Assembly (NCBI RefSeq): GCF_025630775.1
Contig: NZ_JAOSZE010000058.1
Coordinates: 1-53,907, forward strand
Length of the DNA: 53,907 bases
DNA from: Actinoplanes sp. KI2
Lineage (GTDB): Bacteria > Actinomycetota > Actinomycetes > Mycobacteriales > Micromonosporaceae
Direction of reading: 5' to 3'
Shown here: one piece after another, positions 41,322-48,544 of the stretch
How positions within the stretch are numbered: position 1 is the first letter of the stretch
How the letters are laid out: each line of letters opens with the position of its first letter
The notes under the pieces: model-generated
The model's database searches: none
What the model was told of the DNA's origin: nothing
The model's input: only the letters and a program-made list of their open reading frames with translations
Made by a program: the position numbers and the translations under genes

Positions 41322-42371
41322 TCAGCCTGCGCTGCAGGAGACCGAGGGCCAGGTCCAGGTGCCGTTTGCCATGATCGTGACACCGAAGTTGTTGCCGCTG
41401 CCGTTCGGCTTGCCGACCATCACGTACTGGCTGGGCCAGCTGGCGCTGACGTTCCAGGTGGAGCTGATCGTCTCGGGCGACGGGAGGTTCATCGTCACGG
41501 TCCAGTTGCTGGAGCCGGACACCGCCACGTTGAGGTTGTATCGATCGCTCCACTGCTGTCCGGCGGAAAGGGTGGCCGTGCAACCGCCGTTGCCGCCGCC
41601 ACCGCCACCACCGCCGCCGCCACCGCCACCGCCACCACCGCCGCCACCGCCGCCACCGCCGGAGCCTTCGCTGACCGTGATGTTGGAGCTGACGTTGCTC
41701 TGGTAGCCCTCGGTGGCGAGGATCTGGTAGTTCGCCGTGCCCAGCTGCAGCCCGGCCTGCCGCCACGCGTTGAAGTGGTTGGCCACCGTGATCGTGCCGC
41801 CGGTGCGATGCTGCTGGCGGACGCTCCAGTACTGGTAGAAAGTCGCGGTGCCCTGGATGGAGGGCTGGTTGACCCGCTGGGTGCGGTAGAGGTCGTAGGT
41901 GCTGCCGTCGGAGGTGACCGAGCCCAGTCGGGTGGCTCCCGAGCTCGGGTTGTAGGAGCCGAAGTTGTCGACGATGTAGTACTCGACGAGCGGGTTCGTC
42001 ATCCAGCCGTACAGGGCCAGGTAACAGTTGCCGCCGCAGTTGAAGGAACCGGAGTAGTTGACCGTGTGGCTGGTGGAGCCGGGGTTCCAGCCCTTACCGA
42101 CGACGGAGTTGTTGATATTGCTCATCTGGACGCTGTAGTTGCCGCCACCGCCCAGGTTCATGGTGACGTTGCCGTTGTCTTTCCAATACGAATAGAAGTA
42201 GCCGTTGTGGGTGCCGGTCGAGTTGGACGTGATGGTGCGGTCCGCCTCGGCGTTGGCGACGCCGGCGACGGCCACCGAGGCCACGGCCAGGGCCACGGTG
42301 CTGGCCAGGCCGAGGAACAGCCGCGTGCGGCGGCGCCCGCGACGGCTCGGTTCAGCTGGTTTGTGGTTCAT
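41322..42371 (-). CDS. GH11 endo-beta-1,4-xylanase with CBM2
   Basis: The 349-residue secreted enzyme has a Sec signal (about 1-43) and a GH11 jelly-roll (about 48-232). The nucleophile is Glu130 (NPLVEYYIVD) and the acid/base is Glu221 (ILATEGYQS). The thumb PSIQGTATFYQYWSVR is present. A pure glycine linker of over 20 residues and a C-terminal CBM2 (about 262-349; conserved Trp in QQWSDRYNLNV, NWTVTMNL and WTWPSVSC) follow. It cleaves internal bonds of (arabino)xylan. GGAAAGGACG precedes the ATG at 42371. The leader (about 190 bp) is structured and the promoter lies at 42569-42598. Confidence 0.97.
   Translation of the reverse strand: MNHKPAEPSRRGRRRTRLFLGLASTVALAVASVAVAGVANAEADRTITSNSTGTHNGYFYSYWKDNGNVTMNLGGGGNYSVQMSNINNSVVGKGWNPGSTSHTVNYSGSFNCGGNCYLALYGWMTNPLVEYYIVDNFGSYNPSSGATRLGSVTSDGSTYDLYRTQRVNQPSIQGTATFYQYWSVRQQHRTGGTITVANHFNAWRQAGLQLGTANYQILATEGYQSNVSSNITVSEGSGGGGGGGGGGGGGGGGGGGGGGGNGGCTATLSAGQQWSDRYNLNVAVSGSSNWTVTMNLPSPETISSTWNVSASWPSQYVMVGKPNGSGNNFGVTIMANGTWTWPSVSCSAG
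41592..41662. repeat. GGN/CCN trinucleotide tract encoding a poly-glycine linker
   Basis: On the plus strand CCG and CCA triplets repeat almost without break for about 70 bases, giving more than 20 glycines in the GH11 protein. Frame-keeping slippage would vary linker length. Confidence 0.85.
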
Positions 42372-42422
42372 CGATACGTCCTTTCCGGAGGACTCGGGGG
42401 ACATACGGACAGCAGGACGTTC

Positions 42423-42479
42423 CCTGCGGGAACCGAGGACCTGAGCGACGGCAAGGCACCTCGGTGTCGCTCCCGCAGG
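42423..42479 (-). ncRNA. Structured 5' leader element (nested pseudoknot) of the GH11 gene
   Basis: In the RNA sense three perfect helices occupy 57 nt. Stem A pairs 42479-42471 with 42431-42423 (9 bp, CCUGCGGGA with UCCCGCAGG). Stem B pairs 42470-42466 with 42449-42445 (5 bp, extendable). Stem C pairs 42465-42459 with 42438-42432 (7 bp, ACCGAGG with CCUCGGU). B and C cross, forming an H-type pseudoknot enclosed by A with almost no unpaired junction bases. It lies 52 nt upstream of the start codon. A simpler hairpin (42492-42497 with 42534-42539, enclosing a CGACC/GGTCG arm) precedes it. Structure is seen in sequence; function is inferred. Confidence 0.6.
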
Positions 42480-42568
42480 TGGGGATTTCGCTGGGGTGTC
42501 AGTCGACCGGCCCCGGAGAGCCGGGTCGCGGCAACCCCATTGATAAGGGTCTAACCATCCGTGGCGCC

Positions 42569-42598
42569 ATCATGGGCCTGGGACCGCTCGGCTGTCAA
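42569..42598 (-). promoter_or_regulatory. Promoter of the GH11 xylanase gene
   Basis: Minus-strand TTGACA (42598-42593), an 18-bp spacer and CATGAT (42574-42569) fit a sigma70-type promoter. A start near 42562 would give a leader of about 190 nt that contains the structured element. Inverted repeats abut the -35. Confidence 0.6.
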
Positions 42599-42599
42599 C

Positions 42600-42623
42600 A
42601 ACTTCCGGAAGCTCGCGGAAGTT
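42600..42623. promoter_or_regulatory. Inverted repeat at the GH11 promoter, putative operator
   Basis: AACTTCCG (42600-42607) and CGGAAGTT (42616-42623) are perfect 8-bp arms with 8 bp between. A smaller palindrome, CTTCCGGAAG, lies inside at 42602-42611. The 9-mer GGAAGTTTC at 42617-42625 recurs exactly at 53516-53524 by the second GH10 gene. The site begins 2 bp upstream of the -35. Confidence 0.55.
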
Positions 42624-42746
42624 TCTCTCGCGAATCTTCCGGCAATAGTGGCCCACTTACGTGCTTTTGGCTGCTTGTTTCGAGAGGTCTGACGACAGTG
42701 GATCATGGCCCGCAGGACGCCTGCCATCCATGTTGAAGCGCTTCGT

Positions 42747-42763
42747 CTCCGGAACTTTCGGAG
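42747..42763. promoter_or_regulatory. 17-bp palindrome between GH11 and RCC1 genes
   Basis: CTCCGGAACTTTCGGAG has perfect 5-bp arms and a near-palindromic core. Its core CGGAACTTTCG differs by one base from the CGAAACTTTCG repeats that I recall from Streptomyces lividans xylanase promoters. It lies 149 bp upstream of the GH11 promoter -35 and 289 bp upstream of the RCC1 gene start. Confidence 0.4.
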
Positions 42764-43051
42764 CCCTCGGGTCGCGGCGCGGGCGCCGTCGTCTGCCCGC
42801 GCACGGGGCAGAGGCCTCGACGAATCGTCGCGAAAGGGGAACCGATCACCTTGCGAGAATGGCGCAACTTTGCCCTGTCGATAGCTCACTGAAAACCCGT
42901 TATGCGCGAGCACGGCCTAGGAAATGGCGCTCATACACATCGGTTTTGGTCAATGGCATGGGTTGATGTTATGAACTGGTGGGTCGCTGTCGACCTACCG
43001 GGACAGCGTCGTCGCGACCGTTGCCGGACCGATTTGTTTGGGGATCGACAC

Positions 43052-44203
43052 ATGGGCAGATTTCACGACGCGTGGCGTCGCGCGGCGGTGATCGTCACCG
43101 GGCTCGCCGCACTGAGCTGGGCAACGGTAGGACCGGCGTACGCCGCCGGCCCGGCCGCCGGCACCGTCGCCGCGGGGTACTCGCACACCTGCACGATCCG
43201 CGCCGACGCGACGCTGTGGTGCTGGGGCGGCAACGAGAGCGGCCAGCTGGGCGACGGCACCACCACGGGCCGGACCACGCCGGAGCGGATCGGCGCGGAC
43301 ACGTGGACCACCATCGACGCGGGCACCAGCTACACCTGCGGGGTGCGTACCGACCGCACGCTGTGGTGCTGGGGCAGCAACCGATGGGGTCAGCTGGGCG
43401 ACGGCAGCACCACCAACCGCACCGCCCCGGTGCCGGTCGGCGGCGGCGCCACCTGGTCCAGCGTCGCCGCCGGGGACAGTCACACCTGCGCCGTACGGAC
43501 CGACGGCACCCTGTGGTGCTGGGGGTTCAACCGTCTCGGCCAGTTGGGGATCGGCACCTCCGTCTACTACGCGACCAGCCCCGTCATGGTCGGCACGGCG
43601 ACCACCTGGGCGAGCGTCACGGCAGGCTTCGCGCACACCTGCGCCGTCCGCACCGACGGCACCCTGTGGTGCTGGGGCGACAGCACCACGGGCCAGCTCG
43701 GTCTCGGCATCCTGAGCTACACGGCGACGCCCGCGCAGGTCGGCACCGCGACCACCTGGACCGGCGTGACCGCCGGCTACGCCTTCACCTGCGCCGTGCG
43801 CTCCGACGGGACGCTGTGGTGCTGGGGCGAGAACGGGTACGGGCAACTGGGCGCCGAGACCACGTACCAGACCACGCCGATGCAGACCGGCGCCGGCGCC
43901 ACGTGGACCAGGGTCGCCGCGGGTTTCAACACGACGTGCGCCACCCGCGCCGACGGCAGCCTGTGGTGCTGGGGAAACAACATGGCCGGACAGGTGGGTG
44001 ACGGCACTACCACGAACCAGTACGCCCCCGTCCGAGTCGGCACCGCCACGACGTGGGCCGACGGTTTCGCGGTCACCTATCACACCTGCGCGGCGCGCAC
44101 CGACGGCAGTCTGTGGTGCTGGGGCTACAACCCCGCCGGCCAGTTGGGCGATGGCACAGCCACGAGCCGGCCGACGCCGGCGCCGGCGAGCTTCCCCGCC
44201 TGA
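43052..44203 (+). CDS. Secreted RCC1-repeat (beta-propeller) protein
   Basis: The 383 residues begin with a Sec signal (WRRAAVIVTGLAALSWATVGPAYA) followed by seven RCC1-type repeats of about 50 residues. Each has HTC..R.DGTLWCWG.N..GQLG, so each blade carries two cysteines that could pair. The seven blades would form a closed beta-propeller. Extracellular RCC1 proteins are common in actinomycetes but mostly uncharacterised. The ATG at 43052 has GGGG about 8 bp upstream; longer upstream starts have no signal peptide. It lies between the GH11 gene and the sigma-AbfB gene, and a strong hairpin terminator follows it. Confidence 0.9.
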   Translation: MGRFHDAWRRAAVIVTGLAALSWATVGPAYAAGPAAGTVAAGYSHTCTIRADATLWCWGGNESGQLGDGTTTGRTTPERIGADTWTTIDAGTSYTCGVRTDRTLWCWGSNRWGQLGDGSTTNRTAPVPVGGGATWSSVAAGDSHTCAVRTDGTLWCWGFNRLGQLGIGTSVYYATSPVMVGTATTWASVTAGFAHTCAVRTDGTLWCWGDSTTGQLGLGILSYTATPAQVGTATTWTGVTAGYAFTCAVRSDGTLWCWGENGYGQLGAETTYQTTPMQTGAGATWTRVAAGFNTTCATRADGSLWCWGNNMAGQVGDGTTTNQYAPVRVGTATTWADGFAVTYHTCAARTDGSLWCWGYNPAGQLGDGTATSRPTPAPASFPA

Positions 44204-44230
44204 CCGGCCCGGTCGCCGCGCACCGAGGCC

Positions 44231-44269
44231 GAAAGCCGTGCCGCCGGCCGCCACCGGCGCACGGCTTTC
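44231..44269 (+). terminator. Hairpin terminator after the RCC1 gene
   Basis: GAAAGCCGTG plus CGCCGG pair with CCGGCG plus CACGGCTTTC around the loop CCGCCA, giving about 16 bp with one bulged C. The right arm ends TTTCTCTCG. It separates the RCC1 gene (stop 44203) from the downstream sigma gene. Confidence 0.75.
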
Positions 44270-44280
44270 TCTCGATTGGC

Positions 44281-44303
44281 GACAATCCGGGGTGACAATC
44301 CGG
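44281..44303. promoter_or_regulatory. Tandem direct repeat upstream of the sigma-AbfB gene
   Basis: GACAATCCGG occurs at 44281-44290 and 44294-44303, a 13-bp period. An inverted CAATCC copy (GGATTG) lies at 44313-44318. The repeats stand in an AT-richer region 130-150 bp before the TTG start. A regulatory site is inferred. Confidence 0.45.
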
Positions 44304-44433
44304 TTCGAAAAATGGATTGAAAGGTTATTAACCCGCGATCACCAAAGGCTGTCTTGAATGTGCGAACCCACGCTCATAGCATCGACCGCAACCCCTGTGA
44401 GCGTTCACTTCGCATCTCGGTCAGGACACCGCG

Positions 44434-45897
44434 TTGGCTCAGCCGTCCCCGCTTCCCGACGAGGCACTGGTCGCCGCCGCACGTGGCGGTGACCGGTCGG
44501 CGGCCGACGAGCTTGCTCATCGTCACCTGCCGATGGTCTACCACCTGGTCCGCCAGGCGCTGGCCGACGACCCGGCCGTCGACGACGTCGTGCAGGACAT
44601 CATGGTGCGTGCCCTGGGGCAGTTGCCGGCCCTGCGGTCGCCGGGCAGCTTCCGGCCTTGGCTGGCCGCCATCGCGGTGCGTCAGATCGGCCGCCACCTG
44701 GCGCGGCAGGACCTCGCGGCCCGTCGCACGGTGGCGTGGGACGCCGCCGCGGACCGTCCGGACGCCGGCGCCGACGTGGAAGGCCCGGCGCTGCTGCGGG
44801 TGGAGCTGGCCGGACAGCGCCGGCAGGTCGGGCACGCGACGCGGTGGCTGGGCGCGAGCGAACGTACCTCGTTCTCGCTGTGGTGGTTGGAGATGACCGG
44901 CGAGCTCACCCGCCCGCAGGTCGCCGCCGCCCTCGGCACGAGCGTGGCGCACGCGGGCGTGCGGATCCAGCGGATGCGTGAGCAGCTCGAGGTGAGCCGG
45001 CAGATCGTCGCCGCGCTGGAGGCGTTGCCCGGCTGCGATCTGCTCGGCGAGGTCGCGGCGGACTGGGACGCGACGCCGAGCCCGTACTGGCGCAAGCGGC
45101 TCGGGCGGCATGTGCAGTCGTGCCCCGTCTGCGCCCGCGCCACGGGGGTCCTGCTGCCCACCGAGCGGCTGCTGGCCGGGCTGGTCCTGCTGCCCGTTCC
45201 CGCCGCCCTCGCCGCCGCGGTGGTCGCCAAGGCCGTCGCGGGCGGCGCCGCCGCGGGCCCGGGCACGGCCGTGGCCTCGGGTGTCGCCTCGTGGCTGGCA
45301 CGCGCGGTCCAGGCGGCCGCCGCGCACCCGCTGGCCGCCACGGTCACCGCCGGAGTCCTGGCCGTCGGCGTCACGGTGCCCACGACCGGATGGACCGTGG
45401 CCGCACCGCCGTCGCGAACGACCGGCCCGGCCGCCTCGTCACCCAGCTCGTCGACCGCGCTGCTGCGGACCGGGCGGGTGTCGCTGGAATCCGCCACCGC
45501 CGCCGGCCAGTACGTGGCGGTGTCCGGCGACTTCGGAGTGCTCACGCCGGTAGGACCGGCGAGCGACGCGGCGGCGCGGGAGCGGACCGGCCTGCGCGTC
45601 GTGGCCGGCCTGGCCGATCCGTCGTGCTTCTCGTTCCGCCGCCCGGACGGCCGCTACCTGCGGCACTCCTCGTTCCGGCTGCGGCTGAACGCGGACGACG
45701 GCACCGTCCTGTTCCGGCAGGATGCCACGTTCTGCCCCCGGCCCGGCTTCCGCACCGGCTCGGTGTCGCTGGAGTCGTTCAACTACCGGGGTTTCTTCCT
45801 GCGCCACGTCAACGATCAGATGTGGATCGACAAGTACGACGGCAGCGCACAGTTCCAGGCGGACAGCTCCTTCTTCGTCCGCCCGCCACTCGGCTGA
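44434..45897 (+). CDS. Membrane-anchored ECF sigma factor with ZAS-like zinc finger and AbfB domain
   Basis: The 487 residues combine sigma2 (about 10-92; MVYHLVRQALADDPAVDDVVQD) and sigma4 (about 118-190; LTRPQVAAALGTSVAHAGVRIQRMRE). A zinc-finger anti-sigma-like segment follows: Cys201, then His226-x3-Cys230-x2-Cys233. Two hydrophobic segments (about 244-268 and 299-318) and a Ser/Thr/Pro linker lead to an AbfB beta-trefoil (about 347-487; FRRPDGRYLRHSSFRLRLN, FNYRGFFLRHVNDQMWIDK). AbfB (CBM42-like) folds bind arabinofuranose side chains of arabinoxylan. The arrangement suggests a sigma factor held by its own finger and released by an external arabinose signal. If both hydrophobic segments crossed, AbfB would face inward; only one probably does. 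The start is a TTG after AGGA. Convergent with PaaX. Confidence 0.88.
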   Translation: MAQPSPLPDEALVAAARGGDRSAADELAHRHLPMVYHLVRQALADDPAVDDVVQDIMVRALGQLPALRSPGSFRPWLAAIAVRQIGRHLARQDLAARRTVAWDAAADRPDAGADVEGPALLRVELAGQRRQVGHATRWLGASERTSFSLWWLEMTGELTRPQVAAALGTSVAHAGVRIQRMREQLEVSRQIVAALEALPGCDLLGEVAADWDATPSPYWRKRLGRHVQSCPVCARATGVLLPTERLLAGLVLLPVPAALAAAVVAKAVAGGAAAGPGTAVASGVASWLARAVQAAAAHPLAATVTAGVLAVGVTVPTTGWTVAAPPSRTTGPAASSPSSSTALLRTGRVSLESATAAGQYVAVSGDFGVLTPVGPASDAAARERTGLRVVAGLADPSCFSFRRPDGRYLRHSSFRLRLNADDGTVLFRQDATFCPRPGFRTGSVSLESFNYRGFFLRHVNDQMWIDKYDGSAQFQADSSFFVRPPLG

Positions 45898-45905
45898 CCA
45901 ACCTC

Positions 45906-46856
45906 TCAGGGGAAGCCGGTCGCCAGGTCGGCCACGGTGTGCGCGCCCACTCCGGTGATCGGCCCCTCGGCGTACCGGTCGGCCACCGCCCGCACGTGAT
46001 CCTCGGCGGTCTCGGCCAAGCCGTCGTAGACGGCGATGAACAGCTCGCGGGCCGGCTCGCGCAGCCACCCCGGGGGCAGCAGCCGGGCGGGTAGCTGGGG
46101 GTCGAGGATGGGCAGGCGCCGGTAGGTGTCCATCACCTCGGTACGAGCGCGGACGGCCTCGGCACCGGCGATCTGCCCGGCCGCCGCCCGGGGCACTGTC
46201 GCTTTCCAGCGGCGGAGGAAGGATTCGTACTGCCGCGCGATGTCGGCGGTGTCCCAGGCGTCGAGCGGATTCCGGCGGATCGACGCGTCCAGTTCGACGT
46301 GGCGCGCGCGGAAGACGGTCAGGGTGCCGAGGGTGAGCTCGGCGAGCCGGGCCTTGGTCTTCTCACTGAGCTCGTGCGGGGAGATCCACAGTCCGTCGTA
46401 CAGCGGCGCGTAACCCATCCACCGCAGTTGCCCGCGTAGCGCTCGCCGGATCGCGCCCTCCTCCTGCGGCAGCGAGAAGGCGATCAGCGTCCACTGCTCG
46501 TCCCACGGCCGCGTTCCGCCCGGCGAGACGATGGCACCGCCGCCGATCACCAGGAAGGCAGCGGCCGCCGGCGTCAGCCGGTAGGAGCTGCGCCGACCCT
46601 GGCGGTGGCTTTCGAGCACACCGCGGCGGGCGAGCCGGCTGATCGCCGTCCGGGCGCCCGCCTGGCTGACGCCGGCCTCGGCCAGCAGCGCAACGATGGC
46701 CGCCGACGGCAGCCAGGCCCGCGATCGCAGCGTGTAGTCCGCCAGCAGGGTGACCGCGAGGCCCTGCGGCGAGTTGCCGGCCTGTCGCCGGGGCAGCCGC
46801 ACCGCGCCGGCCGTGTCCTGCGGAAAAATTTCGTTGATGTCGTACGGGCTGGTCAC
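45906..46856 (-). CDS. PaaX-family transcriptional regulator
   Basis: The 316 residues show the PaaX layout. An N-terminal winged helix (about 33-95; SPQGLAVTLLADYTLRSRAWLPSAAIVALLAEAGVSQAGARTAISRLARRGVLE) precedes the PaaX central domain (about 110-200; WDEQWTLIAFSLPQEEGAIRRALRGQLRWMGYAPLYDGLWISP) and C-terminal domain. PaaX represses phenylacetate genes and senses phenylacetyl-CoA; others differ in ligand, and none of those genes is nearby. No ribosome site precedes the GTG at 46856, but TACAGT lies 7 bp before it, fitting a leaderless promoter. It is divergent from the CE1-CBM2 esterase and convergent with the sigma-AbfB gene, 8 bp away. Confidence 0.9.
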   Translation of the reverse strand: MTSPYDINEIFPQDTAGAVRLPRRQAGNSPQGLAVTLLADYTLRSRAWLPSAAIVALLAEAGVSQAGARTAISRLARRGVLESHRQGRRSSYRLTPAAAAFLVIGGGAIVSPGGTRPWDEQWTLIAFSLPQEEGAIRRALRGQLRWMGYAPLYDGLWISPHELSEKTKARLAELTLGTLTVFRARHVELDASIRRNPLDAWDTADIARQYESFLRRWKATVPRAAAGQIAGAEAVRARTEVMDTYRRLPILDPQLPARLLPPGWLREPARELFIAVYDGLAETAEDHVRAVADRYAEGPITGVGAHTVADLATGFP

Positions 46857-46863
46857 AGAGACG

Positions 46864-46869
46864 ACTGTA
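46864..46869 (-). promoter_or_regulatory. Putative leaderless -10 box of the PaaX gene
   Basis: Minus-strand TACAGT (TAnnnT) ends 7 bp before the GTG at 46856. With no visible ribosome site, transcription may start at the codon. Confidence 0.4.
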
Positions 46870-46904
46870 GGGGTTCGACACCCGATTTGATCGAGGATTG
46901 TCGA

Positions 46905-46936
46905 TTGACAGTTTGCTGTCTCGGGTGAACGATATA
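46905..46936 (+). promoter_or_regulatory. Promoter/operator region of the CE1-CBM2 esterase
   Basis: TTGACA (46905-46910) is a consensus -35; a weak -10 (GATATA or CGATAT, 46930-46936) follows at 19-20 bp. GACAG-TTTG-CTGTC (46907-46920) is a perfect inverted repeat over the -35, in the divergent region with the PaaX gene. That PaaX binds it is inference. Confidence 0.4.
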
Positions 46937-47127
46937 TGTCACGCGATGGTGGTGGACCGGGTCCCGCATGGAGTCCTGATACGCGATACCCACCTGGCGC
47001 GGCCCGTCCTCGGCCTGCGCACCCACGCGTACGTTCCCATCTCTATCTGCCACAGCGGCAGCCGTCCGCGCAGTCCACCGCGCGGCCGGCGATGCCGGTC
47101 TGCGCGCGGAAACGAAGGAGTCAGGCG

Positions 47128-48477
47128 ATGAAGATCAGACGGAAACTCCTGCTCGTGGCGGCCATGTCGGCGGCCGTCGCCGGTCTCGCGGTGCCGGCGG
47201 CCCAGCCCGCGTACGCCGCCTCGTTGACCGAGGTCACCGCGTTCGGTGACAACCCCGGCGGCATGCGCATGCACATCTACGTCCCGGACACCCGCCCGGC
47301 CAACCCCGCCATCCTCGTGGCCATGCACGGCTGCGGCGGCTCGGGACCGGGCTTCTACTCCAGCAGCGAGTTCGCCGGGCTGGCCGACCGGTACGGGTTC
47401 CTGGTCATCTATCCCACCGCCACCCAGCAGGCCGGTTTCGGCAACTGCTTCGACACCTGGTCGGACGCCGCCAAGCGCCGCGGCGGCGGCAGTGATCCGG
47501 TGTCGATCGTCTCGATGGTCACCTACGCCGAACGACAGTACGGCGGCGATCCGAATCGGGTGTTCGCGACCGGCAGTTCGTCCGGCGGCATGATGACCAA
47601 CGAGATGCTCGCCCTCTACCCCGACGTTTTCAAGGCGGGAGCGGCGTACATGGGAGTGCCGTTCAACTGCTTCGCCAACGCCGCCGACTATCCGCCGGGC
47701 AGCAGCAAGTGCACCGGCGGCAGCATGGACCGGACGCCGCAGCAGTGGGGCGACGCGGTCCGGCAGGCCTACCCCGGCTACACCGGCCCGCGCCCGCGCA
47801 TGCAGCTGTGGCACGGCACCAGCGACACCCTCGTGCCGTACTCGCTGCTGCAAGAAGAGATCGAGCAGTGGACCAACGTGTTCGGGCTGAGCCAGACGCC
47901 GACCTCGACCGACACGCCGCAGTCCGGCTGGAACCGGCGCCGGTACGCGGACAGCTCCGGGACGGTTCAGGTGGAGGCGTACAGCATCCAGGGCGCGGGG
48001 CACAGCCTGCCGGGTGCGGGCATGGCCGCGTACGCGATCTCGTTCTTCGGCCTCACCGGCACCCCGCCGACCACGCCTCCGACCACGCCTCCGACCACCC
48101 CGCCAACTACACCGCCGACCACGCCTCCGACGACACCGCCGACCACGCCTCCGAGCACGGGCGCGTGCCGCGTGACGGCCGCCGTGAACGCGTGGAACAC
48201 CGGTCTGACCGAGAACCTCACCATCACCGACACCGGCTCCGCCGCGATCAACGGCTGGTCGCTGGTCTTCACGCTGCCCGCCGGCCAGACCATCACGTCG
48301 GGCTGGAACGCCACCTACTCCCCGGCTTCCGGCCAGGTGACGGCCAGGAACGCGGCGTACAACGGCACCATCCCGGCCGGCGGTTCGGTGACCATCGGCT
48401 TCCAAGCCACCCACACCGGCAACACGGGCACGCCGTCCGCGTACACGCTCAACGGCGCCGCCTGCAGCACAGCCTGA
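47128..48477 (+). CDS. CE1/PHB-depolymerase-type esterase with CBM2
   Basis: The 449 residues carry a Sec signal (RKLLLVAAMSAAVAGLAVPAAQPAYA), then an esterase of the PHB depolymerase/acetylxylan-esterase family (about 40-325). It has ILVAMHGCGGSG, nucleophile Ser151 (GSSSGG), acid in LWHGTSDTLVPY and His in GAGHSLPG. The linker is a PTTPP repeat (about 330-360) and the C-terminus a CBM2 (about 362-449; AINGWSLVFTLPAGQTITSGWNATY). It probably removes acetyl or feruloyl groups from xylan. GAAGGAG lies just before the ATG at 47128. A long perfect hairpin separates it from the convergent esterase. Confidence 0.93.
   Translation: MKIRRKLLLVAAMSAAVAGLAVPAAQPAYAASLTEVTAFGDNPGGMRMHIYVPDTRPANPAILVAMHGCGGSGPGFYSSSEFAGLADRYGFLVIYPTATQQAGFGNCFDTWSDAAKRRGGGSDPVSIVSMVTYAERQYGGDPNRVFATGSSSGGMMTNEMLALYPDVFKAGAAYMGVPFNCFANAADYPPGSSKCTGGSMDRTPQQWGDAVRQAYPGYTGPRPRMQLWHGTSDTLVPYSLLQEEIEQWTNVFGLSQTPTSTDTPQSGWNRRRYADSSGTVQVEAYSIQGAGHSLPGAGMAAYAISFFGLTGTPPTTPPTTPPTTPPTTPPTTPPTTPPTTPPSTGACRVTAAVNAWNTGLTENLTITDTGSAAINGWSLVFTLPAGQTITSGWNATYSPASGQVTARNAAYNGTIPAGGSVTIGFQATHTGNTGTPSAYTLNGAACSTA
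48061..48158. repeat. PTTPP-linker DNA repeat in the CE1 esterase
   Basis: CCTCCGACCACG-like 12-bp units repeat about eight times with small variants, encoding a PTTPP hinge between the catalytic domain and CBM2. Length variation would keep the frame. Confidence 0.75.
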
Positions 48478-48487
48478 GGGTCGCACA

Positions 48488-48528
48488 GGGAAGGGGTGCC
48501 GCCGGACGATCCGGCGGCACCCCTTCCC
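48488..48528. terminator. Bidirectional hairpin terminator between convergent esterases
   Basis: Nineteen base pairs (48488-48506 with 48510-48528) form a perfect stem with a CGA loop, 10 bp after the stop at 48477 and 17 bp before the stop of the opposing gene at 48545. One of the strongest hairpins in the window. Confidence 0.85.
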
Positions 48529-48544
48529 TTCCTCCCCCTCGCGG

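Noticed and set aside
42423..42560. Known riboswitch class (ydaO, SAH, fluoride, guanidine) in the GH11 leader
   Set aside because: None of the conserved sequence blocks I know from those classes is present; only the pairing pattern is notable.
43052..44203. Regular repeats suggesting a CRISPR-like array
   Set aside because: The 150-bp periodicity is the coding repeat of RCC1 blades; spacers are not unique and repeats are translated.
44374..45327. Minus-strand frame opposite the sigma-AbfB gene
   Set aside because: Arginine/glycine-rich antisense shadow; the plus frame has clear sigma, zinc-finger and AbfB motifs.
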